Below, piece by piece: positions 51,948-59,987 of a stretch of 64,000 nt of DNA. Source of the stretch: JAYQKL01 sp038142705 (GTDB taxonomy: Bacteria > Pseudomonadota > Alphaproteobacteria > RS24); NCBI GenBank assembly GCA_965217015.1, contig OZ244224.1, positions 1,116,001-1,180,000 on the forward strand, given 5' to 3'. Under the pieces are notes generated by a model. It made no database searches and had not been told where the DNA came from. It saw nothing but the letters and a program-made list of their open reading frames with translations. How positions within the stretch are numbered: position 1 is the stretch's first letter; each line of letters begins with the position of its first letter. The position numbers were made by a program, and so were the translations under genes.

Positions 51948-52748
51948 TTATTTGCCTTGATATTGGCCGTCGCGTTTTTCAAAAAAAGCTTTCAAAGCTT
52001 CTTCATGGTCTTGCGTACGATGCAAGGGGGCTTGAGCGGTTGCAGCAGACTCCAATGCAGCTGGTAAATCCTGCTCCATCGCGGCGCGCATCAGGCGCTT
52101 GGTTTCACGAATAGCTAAAGGCGGTTTGGCGGCAATCTGCGCCGCCACTTCATGCGCACGAGACAGCAAATCATCTGGCGACAAAACCTCCGTGACCAGC
52201 CCCCAAGACAGCGCTTGGTCTGCATCAATAAGAGCGCCTGTATAAAGCATGGTGGCCGCGCGGGATAAACCAATATTGCGCGGCAAAAGCCACGCCCCGC
52301 CATCACCCGGAATAAGCCCAATAGAGGCAAAGCTAGACCCAAATTTTGCTGCTTGAGAGGCCAGCCGAATATCGCAATAGCCCGCCACATCATGCCCCAG
52401 CCCAACAGCCGCACCATTAACAGCCGCAATAATCGGCACCTGACAGCCCCAAACCGCGCGCACAATTTCATGCACATTGGTGCGATAGGCTTCAGCTATA
52501 TCATCAATCGTGCCATCAAACAGGCCACGCCGCGCCAGCATATCTTTTACATTGCCACCCGCCGAAAACGCCTTGCCCGCACCGGTGAGAATAACCGCAC
52601 GCACGCTCTCATCTTGATTGATGCGTTGGAATAAATCCTGAAAAGCCGCGCCATCGCCTGCATCGGCCAGCGCGTTAAGTCGGTCTGGGCGGTTCAGGGT
52701 GATCTGCATCACCCCGCCATGCTGCTCTTCAAGCAGCCAGTCCGACAT
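51948..52748 (-). CDS. Crotonase-family protein (enoyl-CoA hydratase/isomerase-like)
   Basis: A 266-residue crotonase fold protein. The oxyanion-hole segments are visible (RAVILTGAGKAFSAGGNVKD and AAVNGAAVGLGHDVAGYCD). Aligned by eye with rat mitochondrial hydratase, both catalytic glutamates look absent: the PEILLG position reads SFASIG and the MEM position reads ATM. The IPGDGGAWLLP loop holds an Asp, closer to PaaG-like isomerases. I therefore leave the reaction open. It is the last gene of a three-gene unit; its ATG overlaps the upstream dehydrogenase stop by one base (TAATG). Confidence 0.82.
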   Translation of the reverse strand: MSDWLLEEQHGGVMQITLNRPDRLNALADAGDGAAFQDLFQRINQDESVRAVILTGAGKAFSAGGNVKDMLARRGLFDGTIDDIAEAYRTNVHEIVRAVWGCQVPIIAAVNGAAVGLGHDVAGYCDIRLASQAAKFGSSFASIGLIPGDGGAWLLPRNIGLSRAATMLYTGALIDADQALSWGLVTEVLSPDDLLSRAHEVAAQIAAKPPLAIRETKRLMRAAMEQDLPAALESAATAQAPLHRTQDHEEALKAFFEKRDGQYQGK

Positions 52749-53902
52749 TAAGCTGCCTCTTGGGCGGACTTATTGGTTTCTGCTGAAAATCTTTTGAGGT
52801 GAAAATCTTCATCACCAAATTGAATGTTCAAAGTGGTCAGCCGCTTAAAATAATGTCCAATATTCAGCTCTTCTGTCATGCCCATGCCGCCATGAATATG
52901 CACCGCATTTTGACCGACCATACGCCCTGACTTACCAATATAGGATTTCGCCGCCGACACAGCCTGACGCCGCTCTGATGCGCCCGCATTTAATTTCAAA
53001 TGCGCCATTGTTGTAATAGAGGTCGCATGCTCGCCCTCGCCCAACATATCAACCATGCAATGTTGCAATACCTGAAAGCTTCCAATAGGCTGACCAAATT
53101 GTTTGCGCGTGCGGGCATATTCAATGGTCGCAGCAGTTGCCGCTTTCATCGCACCCACCGCTTCAGCACAAGCTGCCGCCGCACCAAAATCCAGCGCTTC
53201 TTCAAGCACCTCAAAGCCACCATCAACAGCGCCAATCACGGCATTGGCTGGCACTTTGACATTTTCAAAACTAATATCGCTGGCACGCCCGCCATCAACC
53301 GTGTCGAAATCCTGACAGGACACCCCTGCCGCTTGTTTTTCAACAATAAATAAGCTGATACCTTGCGGGTCGTTTTCACCGCCAGATGTGCGCGCCGACA
53401 CAATCAAATGCGATGCCCATGGCGCCGCAATCACAACCGATTTATGACCGTTGAGAACAAAGCCATCGCCATCAGCCTTGGCTTGCAGACGCACATGATT
53501 GGCCTGATAACGGCTTTGCGTTTCGCTATAGGCCAAAGCCCAAATCGCCGAGCCATCGATAATCGATGGAATATAAGCCTGCTTTTGCGCGTCTGTTCCA
53601 TGCCGGTCAAGCATGCCGCCACATAAAATAATTGTCGGTAAATACGGGTCCATGACCAAACCTTTACCAAATTCTTCCATCACCAGCATGGCATCAACCG
53701 CACCGCCGCCAAAACCGCCTTGCTCTTCGCTAAACGGCGCTGCCAGCAAGCCAAGCTCTGCAAATTTTTGCCAATTCTCAGCGCTCATACCCGTCTCGGA
53801 GCGGACAATTTTCATCCGCTTGTCGAAATCATAATTATCCTGCACGAAGGTTTGCACCATATTGCGCAGCAGGGTTTGCTCTTCACTAAAATTAAAGTCC
53901 AT
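52748..53902 (-). CDS. Acyl-CoA dehydrogenase, PimD-like small subunit
   Basis: A 384-residue acyl-CoA dehydrogenase resembling the small subunit of pimeloyl-CoA dehydrogenase. The ATG at 53902 has GAGG seven bases upstream; a TTG four codons earlier is rejected. Features: EEQGGFGGGAVDAMLVMEE, ALAYSETQSRY in place of the usual FAD-stacking loop, YARTRKQFGQPIGSFQVLQH and VHIHGGMGMTEELNIGHYFK. The position of the helix-G catalytic Glu (LxxER in the partner) reads EEALDFG, and there is no YEGT motif at the C-terminus. It is therefore probably the non-catalytic half of a heteromer (inference). The substrate is unknown. Confidence 0.82.
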   Translation of the reverse strand: MDFNFSEEQTLLRNMVQTFVQDNYDFDKRMKIVRSETGMSAENWQKFAELGLLAAPFSEEQGGFGGGAVDAMLVMEEFGKGLVMDPYLPTIILCGGMLDRHGTDAQKQAYIPSIIDGSAIWALAYSETQSRYQANHVRLQAKADGDGFVLNGHKSVVIAAPWASHLIVSARTSGGENDPQGISLFIVEKQAAGVSCQDFDTVDGGRASDISFENVKVPANAVIGAVDGGFEVLEEALDFGAAAACAEAVGAMKAATAATIEYARTRKQFGQPIGSFQVLQHCMVDMLGEGEHATSITTMAHLKLNAGASERRQAVSAAKSYIGKSGRMVGQNAVHIHGGMGMTEELNIGHYFKRLTTLNIQFGDEDFHLKRFSAETNKSAQEAA

Positions 53903-53940
53903 TTTAATCCTCAAACACGATGTGCGATCAATGACGCAGG

Positions 53941-55128
53941 TTAAACACCAAGTGCAAACTTAGCGATGATATTTTTCTGAATTTCGTTTGAACCGCCATA
54001 AATAGCTGTCTTACGCATACCAAAATAATTTTGCGCCGCGCCAATGCCATAATCTGGCCCGACATGCGAATAATTATCCGGCACTTCAATAAATGGCGCT
54101 GCCGTCATTGCATAATTGCCCATAGCTTCCATTGTCAGCTCTGCAACTCGCATTTGAATTTCGGTACCCCGAATTTTCATAAATGACGCCTCAAGCCCTG
54201 TTGCCGTGCCTTCTAACTCGGCAGACAAAGCCCGCAGCTCGGTGAACTCAAGCGCCAATAAATCAACTTCGAGTTCAGCAATTTTCTTGGTGAAGCTTTC
54301 ATCTGTGATAAGTGGATCACCTGCCATTGTTTCTGCGCGGGCGATGTTTTTAAGCTTCTCAATCGCCTTTTTAGATTTCATAACTTCAGCGATATTGCTG
54401 CGCTCATTGACCAGTAGGAATTTAGCAATCCCCCAGCCATTACCTTCTTCACCAACTAGGTTGGCAACTGGCACACGCACATCAGTGAAGAAAACTTCAT
54501 TCACATGATGGCCACCATCAATGGTGTAAATCGGGCGCACTTCAATGCCCGGCGTGTTCATGTCAATCAGCAAAAAGCTAATGCCCTGTTGCGGCTTGCC
54601 TGAATTATCGGTTCGCACCAGACAAAAAATCCAATCGGCATATTGCGCCATGGTTGTCCAGATTTTATGGCCATTGACGATATATTCATCACCATCACGC
54701 TCGGCTTTGGTTTTAAGCGAAGCCAAATCAGAACCAGATCCCGGCTCAGAATATCCCTGACACCACCAGTCAGTGCCATCAAGAATGCGCGGCAGATAAT
54801 GCGCTTTTTGTTCTTCCGTTCCAAAATTTTGTAACACCGGACCCAACATGGTGATACCAAAAGGCATGATATTGACGCCACCAATGCGACCAAGCTCTTG
54901 GTCAAAAATATAACGCTGGGTCAGGTCCCAACCTGGCCCGCCATATTCTTGTGGCCAGCTTGGCGCAATCCAGCCCTTATCGGCAAGAATCCGATGCCAT
55001 GACAAGAAATCTTCCTTTGTCATCGCACCGAATCTTTTTTCCTTCAGCTCGGCTGGATATTTTTCTTCCATAAAGCTTCGGACTTCTTCCCGAAACGCTT
55101 TTTGTTCGTCCGTAAATGCAAGATCCAT
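53941..55128 (-). CDS. Acyl-CoA dehydrogenase, PimC-like large subunit
   Basis: A 395-residue acyl-CoA dehydrogenase resembling the large subunit of pimeloyl-CoA dehydrogenase. The ATG at 55128 uses GGGGGA five bases upstream; the ATG at 55140 would overlap that site. Signatures: APSWPQEYGGPGWDLTQRYI, WCQGYSEPGSGSDLASLKT (FAD/substrate loop) and GHKIWTTMAQYADWIFCLVR. LLVNERSNIAEV holds a Glu at the helix-G base position known from isovaleryl-CoA dehydrogenase. The C-terminus is IYGGSNEIQKNIIAKFALG. It heads the unit with the PimD-like gene 38 bases on and a good promoter upstream. Confidence 0.85.
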   Translation of the reverse strand: MDLAFTDEQKAFREEVRSFMEEKYPAELKEKRFGAMTKEDFLSWHRILADKGWIAPSWPQEYGGPGWDLTQRYIFDQELGRIGGVNIMPFGITMLGPVLQNFGTEEQKAHYLPRILDGTDWWCQGYSEPGSGSDLASLKTKAERDGDEYIVNGHKIWTTMAQYADWIFCLVRTDNSGKPQQGISFLLIDMNTPGIEVRPIYTIDGGHHVNEVFFTDVRVPVANLVGEEGNGWGIAKFLLVNERSNIAEVMKSKKAIEKLKNIARAETMAGDPLITDESFTKKIAELEVDLLALEFTELRALSAELEGTATGLEASFMKIRGTEIQMRVAELTMEAMGNYAMTAAPFIEVPDNYSHVGPDYGIGAAQNYFGMRKTAIYGGSNEIQKNIIAKFALGV

Positions 55129-55158
55129 CTTTTCCCCCATGGTTCATGATTCTGGGCG

Positions 55159-55187
55159 ATATTAGTGAAAAGCCCGCCCCAAATCAA
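55159..55187 (-). promoter_or_regulatory. Candidate promoter of the acyl-CoA dehydrogenase unit
   Basis: On the minus strand TTGATT (55187-55182) and TAATAT (55164-55159) are separated by 17 bases, each four of six to consensus, 30 bases before the ATG. It lies just downstream of the cobA terminator, which fits a fresh transcription start. Confidence 0.45.
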
Positions 55188-55189
55188 TT

Positions 55190-55214
55190 AAAAATGACGC
55201 CTGCGTCATTTTTT
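55190..55214 (-). terminator. Intrinsic terminator of cobA
   Basis: Inverted repeat AAAAATGACGC / GCGTCATTTTT with a two-base centre (effective loop CCTG). On the minus strand it ends in TTTTT then AATT, 25 bases after the cobA stop. It also has a T-run on the plus strand, but no plus-strand gene precedes it. Confidence 0.8.
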
Positions 55215-55239
55215 CTTAAAATCTTAAGTCCTCTAAAAC

Positions 55240-56079
55240 CTAGCGCGGTGTAGCAAACCAATCAAGGGTTTCGGCGAGATTGACTACCTGCCCAATCACC
55301 ACGATGGAAGGTGGCTCTAATGCCAACTCTTCAACATCTTTTGCCGCATTGGCCAAGCAGGTGATATGCTGGCGTTGCAAGGGCGTGGTGGCTTGGGTAA
55401 TAAAAGCCACAGGCTCATCTGGCGCGCGCCCGGCTGCCATGAGTTTTTCAGCAATCACCGCCAATTTGCTCATCGCCATATAAAGAACCAGAACCGGTGC
55501 GCCTTTGGACAAAGCCTCCCAATCCAGCAATTCGGTTTTATCACTGCCTGCCAAATGGCCAGTAATAAAAGTCACAGCATGGTTAACATCGCGATGCGTT
55601 ACCGGAATACCTGCATAGGCTGGCGCGGCAACGCCAGCCGTGACACCCGGCAAAACGCGAAATGGAATATTTTCAGCAACCAGCCGCTCCGCCTCTTCTC
55701 CGCCACGCCCAAATACAAACGGGTCACCGCCTTTAAGCCGCAACACACGTTTATTAGCGCGGGCAAAAGCAACCAATTGGTCAGAAATATCTTCTTGTTT
55801 GATGGACGGCTTACCACCGCGCTTGCCAGCATAAAAACGCTCAGCATTGGCGGGAAGCAAAGATAAAATATCCTCACTCACCAAAGCATCATAAATCACA
55901 ATATCTGCTTGCTGCAACGCATTGACCGTGTGCAGAGTCAACAGACCCGGATCGCCCGGCCCCGCGCCTGCCAGCCAAACCCAACCAGGTTCAAAAACAG
56001 GCATATTTGCTGTTTTGACATCTGGCAATGGCACGCCTGCTTGGCGCAATCGCACAATATCCTGTTCCAATTTTTTCAT
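55240..56079 (-). CDS. cobA: Uroporphyrinogen-III C-methyltransferase
   Basis: Methylates uroporphyrinogen III at C2 and C7 to precorrin-2, the branch to siroheme and cobalamin. It is 279 residues. Family motifs: VWLAGAGPGDPGLLTLHTVN, VIYDALVSEDILSL, FYAGKRGGKPSIKQEDI, LRLKGGDPFVFGRGGEEAE and the GVTAGVAAPAYAGIPVTHRD stretch. It lacks the oxidase/ferrochelatase domain of CysG. No sulfite reductase or cobalamin gene is adjacent, so which branch it serves is open. It is divergent from the phosphohexomutase gene. Confidence 0.93.
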   Translation of the reverse strand: MKKLEQDIVRLRQAGVPLPDVKTANMPVFEPGWVWLAGAGPGDPGLLTLHTVNALQQADIVIYDALVSEDILSLLPANAERFYAGKRGGKPSIKQEDISDQLVAFARANKRVLRLKGGDPFVFGRGGEEAERLVAENIPFRVLPGVTAGVAAPAYAGIPVTHRDVNHAVTFITGHLAGSDKTELLDWEALSKGAPVLVLYMAMSKLAVIAEKLMAAGRAPDEPVAFITQATTPLQRQHITCLANAAKDVEELALEPPSIVVIGQVVNLAETLDWFATPR

Positions 56080-56166
56080 ACTGCGTTATATGTAATCACA
56101 TTAAGAATGTAAAATCATCGCAAATGATATTTTTGTTTCACATAACAAAGAAAGTTTAATAATTCT

Positions 56167-57666
56167 ATGTTTCCTAAACCAGAAGACAATCTCAAGCCAA
56201 ATAGCGCCGATTTTGAAAATAAACCCCTTATCGTGCCAACAGGGTTTCGGGAATATGATGCGCGCTGGTTGTTTCCAGATGAAATTAATTTGCTGGGTGT
56301 GCAAGCGCTCGGGTTTGGTTTGGGGCATGTGTTGCATGACTTAACCGATGACCCATCTATTGCGGTTGGACATGATTTTCGTTCTTATTCTCAATCCATC
56401 AAACAGGCTTTGATTGCTGGCCTGATGACTGCTGGCGCGAAAGTCTATGATATTGGTCTGGCACTTTCGCCAACCGCATATTTTGCGCAATTTGAACTCG
56501 ATGTGCCAGCTGTTGCGATGGTCACAGCGAGCCATAATGAAAATGGCTGGACGGGCGTGAAGATGGGGGCCAACCGGCCATTAACTTTTGGCCCTGATGA
56601 AATGGACATGCTACGCCGCACTGTTTTGGACAATACCGCCACGCCGCGCGCGGGCGGCAGTTATCAATATGTGCCAGATATGGCAGCGCGCTATATTGCC
56701 GATTTGACCCATCGTGATGCGGTCAAGCGCAAGCTCAAAGCGGTTGTCGCCTGCGGCAATGGCACAGCGGGGGCGTTTGCGCCTGAGGTCTTAACGAAAC
56801 TCGGCGTGGAAATTGTGCCGCTTCATTGTGAGCTTGACCATCATTTCCCGAACCACAACCCCAATCCTGAAGATATGAAAATGCTGCATGCGCTGCGCGA
56901 TAAGGTGCTTGAAACCAGCGCCGATATTGGTTTTGCCTTTGACGGTGATGGCGACAGATGCGGCGTTGTTGATAATGAGGGCGAAGAAATATTTGCCGAT
57001 AAAATGGGGGTTTTGATGGCGCGTGAACTGGCCAGAAAAAATCCCAATGCACGGTTTGTCGTTGATGTAAAATCAACCGGTCTGTTTGATACAGACCCTG
57101 AACTCATTCAATTAGGTGCCAAAACCGATTATTGGAAAACCGGCCATAGCTATATGAAACGCTATACTTTTGAAACTGGCGCATTAGCTGGCTTTGAAAA
57201 ATCAGGCCATTTCTTTTTCAACAAACCCGTTGGGCGTGGATATGATGATGGCATTCTCACCGCGCTTGGCGTCTGCGATATGCTATCCGATAATCCTGAT
57301 ATGACAATGGCGGACCTGCGCCGCTCTTTACCTGTGACCTATGGTTCACCAACCATGTCACCCCACTGCCCTGACCTAGAAAAATATGGCGTGGTGGATA
57401 AAGTCATTGCGCATTTTGAGGAAATGCAGAAAAACAATGACACCCTTATTGGCCAAAAAATCACCAATCTGGTCACGGTCAATGGGGTTCGGGTCTCGGT
57501 GGAAGATGGCACATGGGGGCTGGTGCGCGCGTCTTCTAACAAACCTGGTCTGGTGGTTGTGGTGGAAAGTCCGGTCTCTGATGCGCAGATGCGCGCCATG
57601 TTCAAGGCCATTGATGATATTTTATCAACCCATCCTGAGGTTGGTGACTATGACCAAAAAATTTAA
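56167..57666 (+). CDS. Phosphomannomutase/phosphoglucomutase
   Basis: Alpha-D-phosphohexomutase interconverting hexose-1- and hexose-6-phosphates, feeding exopolysaccharide or LPS precursors. It is 499 residues with four domains. The phosphoserine loop is VTASHNENGWTGVKMG, where the usual NP reads NE. The metal loop is FAFDGDGDRCGVVDNEG. The sugar-binding loop is GALAGFEKSGHFFF. The C-terminal phosphate-binding domain has WGLVRASSNKPGLVVVVES. This form matches the AlgC/ManB type of Alphaproteobacteria. It ends 13 bases before the convergent TSUP gene. Confidence 0.9.
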   Translation: MFPKPEDNLKPNSADFENKPLIVPTGFREYDARWLFPDEINLLGVQALGFGLGHVLHDLTDDPSIAVGHDFRSYSQSIKQALIAGLMTAGAKVYDIGLALSPTAYFAQFELDVPAVAMVTASHNENGWTGVKMGANRPLTFGPDEMDMLRRTVLDNTATPRAGGSYQYVPDMAARYIADLTHRDAVKRKLKAVVACGNGTAGAFAPEVLTKLGVEIVPLHCELDHHFPNHNPNPEDMKMLHALRDKVLETSADIGFAFDGDGDRCGVVDNEGEEIFADKMGVLMARELARKNPNARFVVDVKSTGLFDTDPELIQLGAKTDYWKTGHSYMKRYTFETGALAGFEKSGHFFFNKPVGRGYDDGILTALGVCDMLSDNPDMTMADLRRSLPVTYGSPTMSPHCPDLEKYGVVDKVIAHFEEMQKNNDTLIGQKITNLVTVNGVRVSVEDGTWGLVRASSNKPGLVVVVESPVSDAQMRAMFKAIDDILSTHPEVGDYDQKI

Positions 57667-57679
57667 AAGCGCATAGCTG

Positions 57680-58492
57680 TTACGCCATCAGCAATGAATA
57701 AAACATGCGCAAAGCTGTGAGTATCAAAAACACACTAAAAGCGCGCTCAAGGGTTTGGCGGGAAAACTGATGCGCCAGACGCGCCCCAATCGGCGCGCTG
57801 ATAGCGGTCATCGGTATCAAACATAAAACCGCCAGCCAATTGACATAACCAACCGAAAAGGGAGGCAGCCCAGCCTGCCCATAGCCAGCCAGCATGAAGC
57901 CAATTGTGCCAGGCACAGCAATAAAAAAGCCAAGTGCAGAAGATGTCCCCACGGCGCGGTGAATGGTTAAGCCAAAAAGCGTGAGAAACGCGACAGAAAA
58001 AGTGCCGCCCCCAATCCCCATAAGAGACGAGAAAAACCCAATGGAAGCGGCAACGCTGCGCTGCAACCATAAAGCCGGTATAGCAAAAGTTTTTTGATGG
58101 GGCAGATTGATATGTATCGCCACCAAAACCGATAAAAACCCAAATATAAATTTCAGACTATCCGCATTTAGATATACCGCCGCGACAGAGCCAACGCCCA
58201 CACCCAACACAATAAAAGGCGCCCAGCGCTTCACAATATCAAAGTCCAAAGACTGTTTAGCATGATGGGCGCGCGCGGATTGAATAGCCGTTACAATAAT
58301 CACCGCCAAAGAACTGCCCACCGCTAAATGCATTTGCAGGGCCGGGTCAATGCCCATAAAAATAAAAGTTTGAAACAGCACAGGCACAAAAACAATCCCG
58401 CCGCCAACGCCCAGCAAACCAGCCAAAATCCCAGCCGCAATGCCCGCAATGATAAAAATACTCAACAGGGTGATGATTTCTAAGCCAGTCAT
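57680..58492 (-). CDS. TSUP-family permease (TauE/SafE-like)
   Basis: Inner-membrane protein of 270 residues with about eight hydrophobic segments. It contains the duplicated family motif: AGLLGVGGGIVFVPVLF near the N-terminus and LMGIGGGTFSVAFLTLFG in the second half. Family members export or import sulfite, sulfoacetate, thiosulfate or other small organosulfur anions. The substrate cannot be told from sequence, and no sulfur gene is adjacent. It overlaps dusA by four bases (ATGA), an operon pairing without an evident functional link. Confidence 0.85.
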   Translation of the reverse strand: MTGLEIITLLSIFIIAGIAAGILAGLLGVGGGIVFVPVLFQTFIFMGIDPALQMHLAVGSSLAVIIVTAIQSARAHHAKQSLDFDIVKRWAPFIVLGVGVGSVAAVYLNADSLKFIFGFLSVLVAIHINLPHQKTFAIPALWLQRSVAASIGFFSSLMGIGGGTFSVAFLTLFGLTIHRAVGTSSALGFFIAVPGTIGFMLAGYGQAGLPPFSVGYVNWLAVLCLIPMTAISAPIGARLAHQFSRQTLERAFSVFLILTALRMFYSLLMA

Positions 58493-59559
58493 ATTTTTGT
58501 CTTTCTGTCAGGCGCCAACCCAAAAGATGATGCCTCTGCTGCATAAGTGTTAGGTGCCTGCGCGCGCGCTTTTATATCACGCATTATGTCCAAGCCCTCA
58601 TGCAACACCTCAATGCCCGCCTTATTTTTCGGCGCGTTCTCGCTCAAATGCCGCCGCCATAAACGCCCGCCAGGTTGCGCCTGATAGAGCCCCATTAAAT
58701 GTCGGGTCAGCGCGTGCAATGGCGTGCCATCGGCCAATAAATCCTGCGCATAGGGAATGAGTTGACTGACAATATCTTCCCGCGCCACTGCTGCATGGGT
58801 CGCGCCATAAAAAAGCTGGTCAACTTCAGACAATATATAAGGGGTTTTATAAGCAGCACGCCCCAGCATCACACCATCAACATGGTCAAGATGGGATTGC
58901 GCTGCCGCCAATGTGTCAATCCCGCCATTTATGACGATAAGCAAATCAGGGTGCTGCTGCTTCAAACGATAAACCAGCTCATAATCAAGCGGCGGAATAT
59001 CGCGGTTTTGTTTTGGACTCAGCCCTTGCAACCAAGCTTTGCGCGCATGAACAATAAAAACCCGGCAGCCTGCTTGTTTGGTTTTTTCAACCAACTCAAA
59101 CAAGGCTTTCTCCGGCTCTTGGTCATCAACCCCAATCCGGCATTTTACGGTGACGGGCAGCGCATCAGAAACTGCCTCGCGCATGGCAGCAATACAAGCG
59201 GCCACCAAATCTGGCTCTTCCATTAAGCAGGCACCAAACCGGCCCGACTGAACGCGGTCAGACGGACAGCCAACATTCAAATTTATTTCATCATAGCCAT
59301 AATCCAGACCGACGCGCGCGGCGATGGCCAGCTTTTCAGGGTCGCTGCCACCAAGCTGCAACGCAAGCGGGTGCTCAGCAGCATGAAAGCGCAATAGGCG
59401 GTCTTTATCGCCATGTATAATGGCATCAGCGGTTATCATTTCTGTGTAAAGCCGCGCTTTTTTTGAAATCAGCCGCAAAAAATACCGGTCATGGCGGTCC
59501 GTCCAATCCATCATTGGCGCGACACAAAAACGAAAATCCTCTGGCGTCAAATTTTCCAT
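58489..59559 (-). CDS. dusA: tRNA-dihydrouridine(20/20a) synthase
   Basis: FMN enzyme reducing uridine in the tRNA D-loop. The 356-residue protein opens with FCVAPMMDWTDRHDRYFLRL, the DusA-subfamily form (MMDWTDRH). The catalytic Cys is in LNVGCPSDRVQSGRFGACLM, VKCRIGVDDQ follows, and the FMN phosphate loop is INGGIDTLAAAQSHL plus DGVMLGRAAY. The C-terminal helical domain has LMGLYQAQPGGRLWRRHLSE. It is the first gene of dusA-TSUP and divergent from a small secreted-protein gene. Confidence 0.95.
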   Translation of the reverse strand: MENLTPEDFRFCVAPMMDWTDRHDRYFLRLISKKARLYTEMITADAIIHGDKDRLLRFHAAEHPLALQLGGSDPEKLAIAARVGLDYGYDEINLNVGCPSDRVQSGRFGACLMEEPDLVAACIAAMREAVSDALPVTVKCRIGVDDQEPEKALFELVEKTKQAGCRVFIVHARKAWLQGLSPKQNRDIPPLDYELVYRLKQQHPDLLIVINGGIDTLAAAQSHLDHVDGVMLGRAAYKTPYILSEVDQLFYGATHAAVAREDIVSQLIPYAQDLLADGTPLHALTRHLMGLYQAQPGGRLWRRHLSENAPKNKAGIEVLHEGLDIMRDIKARAQAPNTYAAEASSFGLAPDRKTKI

Positions 59560-59645
59560 AACCCCTCATAACATTTGCGCGACGCCCTAGAAACTGATTT
59601 TTATCTAGGCTATACATAAGTCATAATTTTTTTGAGAGCTTAACC

Positions 59646-59972
59646 ATGTCTAACACCAAAAAACTGACCAAAATCACCCTTGCACTGGCCGGCCTGTTTT
59701 GCGGCCTTGCCCCAATTGCCAGCATGGCCACTCCGCCTGATGGCTATAGCGGCGATTGCGCGGTGACCTATTCGGAATTCGAGGAAGCCATTCCGCATAT
59801 AGATATGCTCACCTGTCCGCAGGTGATGGGCATTTCAGATGATGACGGGTTTTGCCGCGTTGTTTTTGAAGGCAACCAACCTTTTGTTTACGGTTTTGAA
59901 TATGGCGAAGATGATGCGTGCCTGACCACGCTTCGTGAAGTACCACTTTCGGGTTTTTTACACAAAAATTAG
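59646..59972 (+). CDS. Small secreted protein with four cysteines, unrecognised
   Basis: I do not recognise this 108-residue protein. It has a good signal peptide: a basic N-region (MSNTKKLTK), a hydrophobic core to about residue 23 and a likely cleavage after ASMA. The mature part of about 80 residues is acidic (DDDG, GEDDA) and has four Cys at roughly even spacing (GDC, LTC, GFC, DAC), so two disulfides are possible in the periplasm. No lipobox fits (GLFC has a bulky residue before Cys). It stands alone on the plus strand between dusA and glnE, with a weak GAG-type ribosome site. Confidence 0.72.
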   Translation: MSNTKKLTKITLALAGLFCGLAPIASMATPPDGYSGDCAVTYSEFEEAIPHIDMLTCPQVMGISDDDGFCRVVFEGNQPFVYGFEYGEDDACLTTLREVPLSGFLHKN

Positions 59973-59987
59973 AGAGTCACTCTTGGT

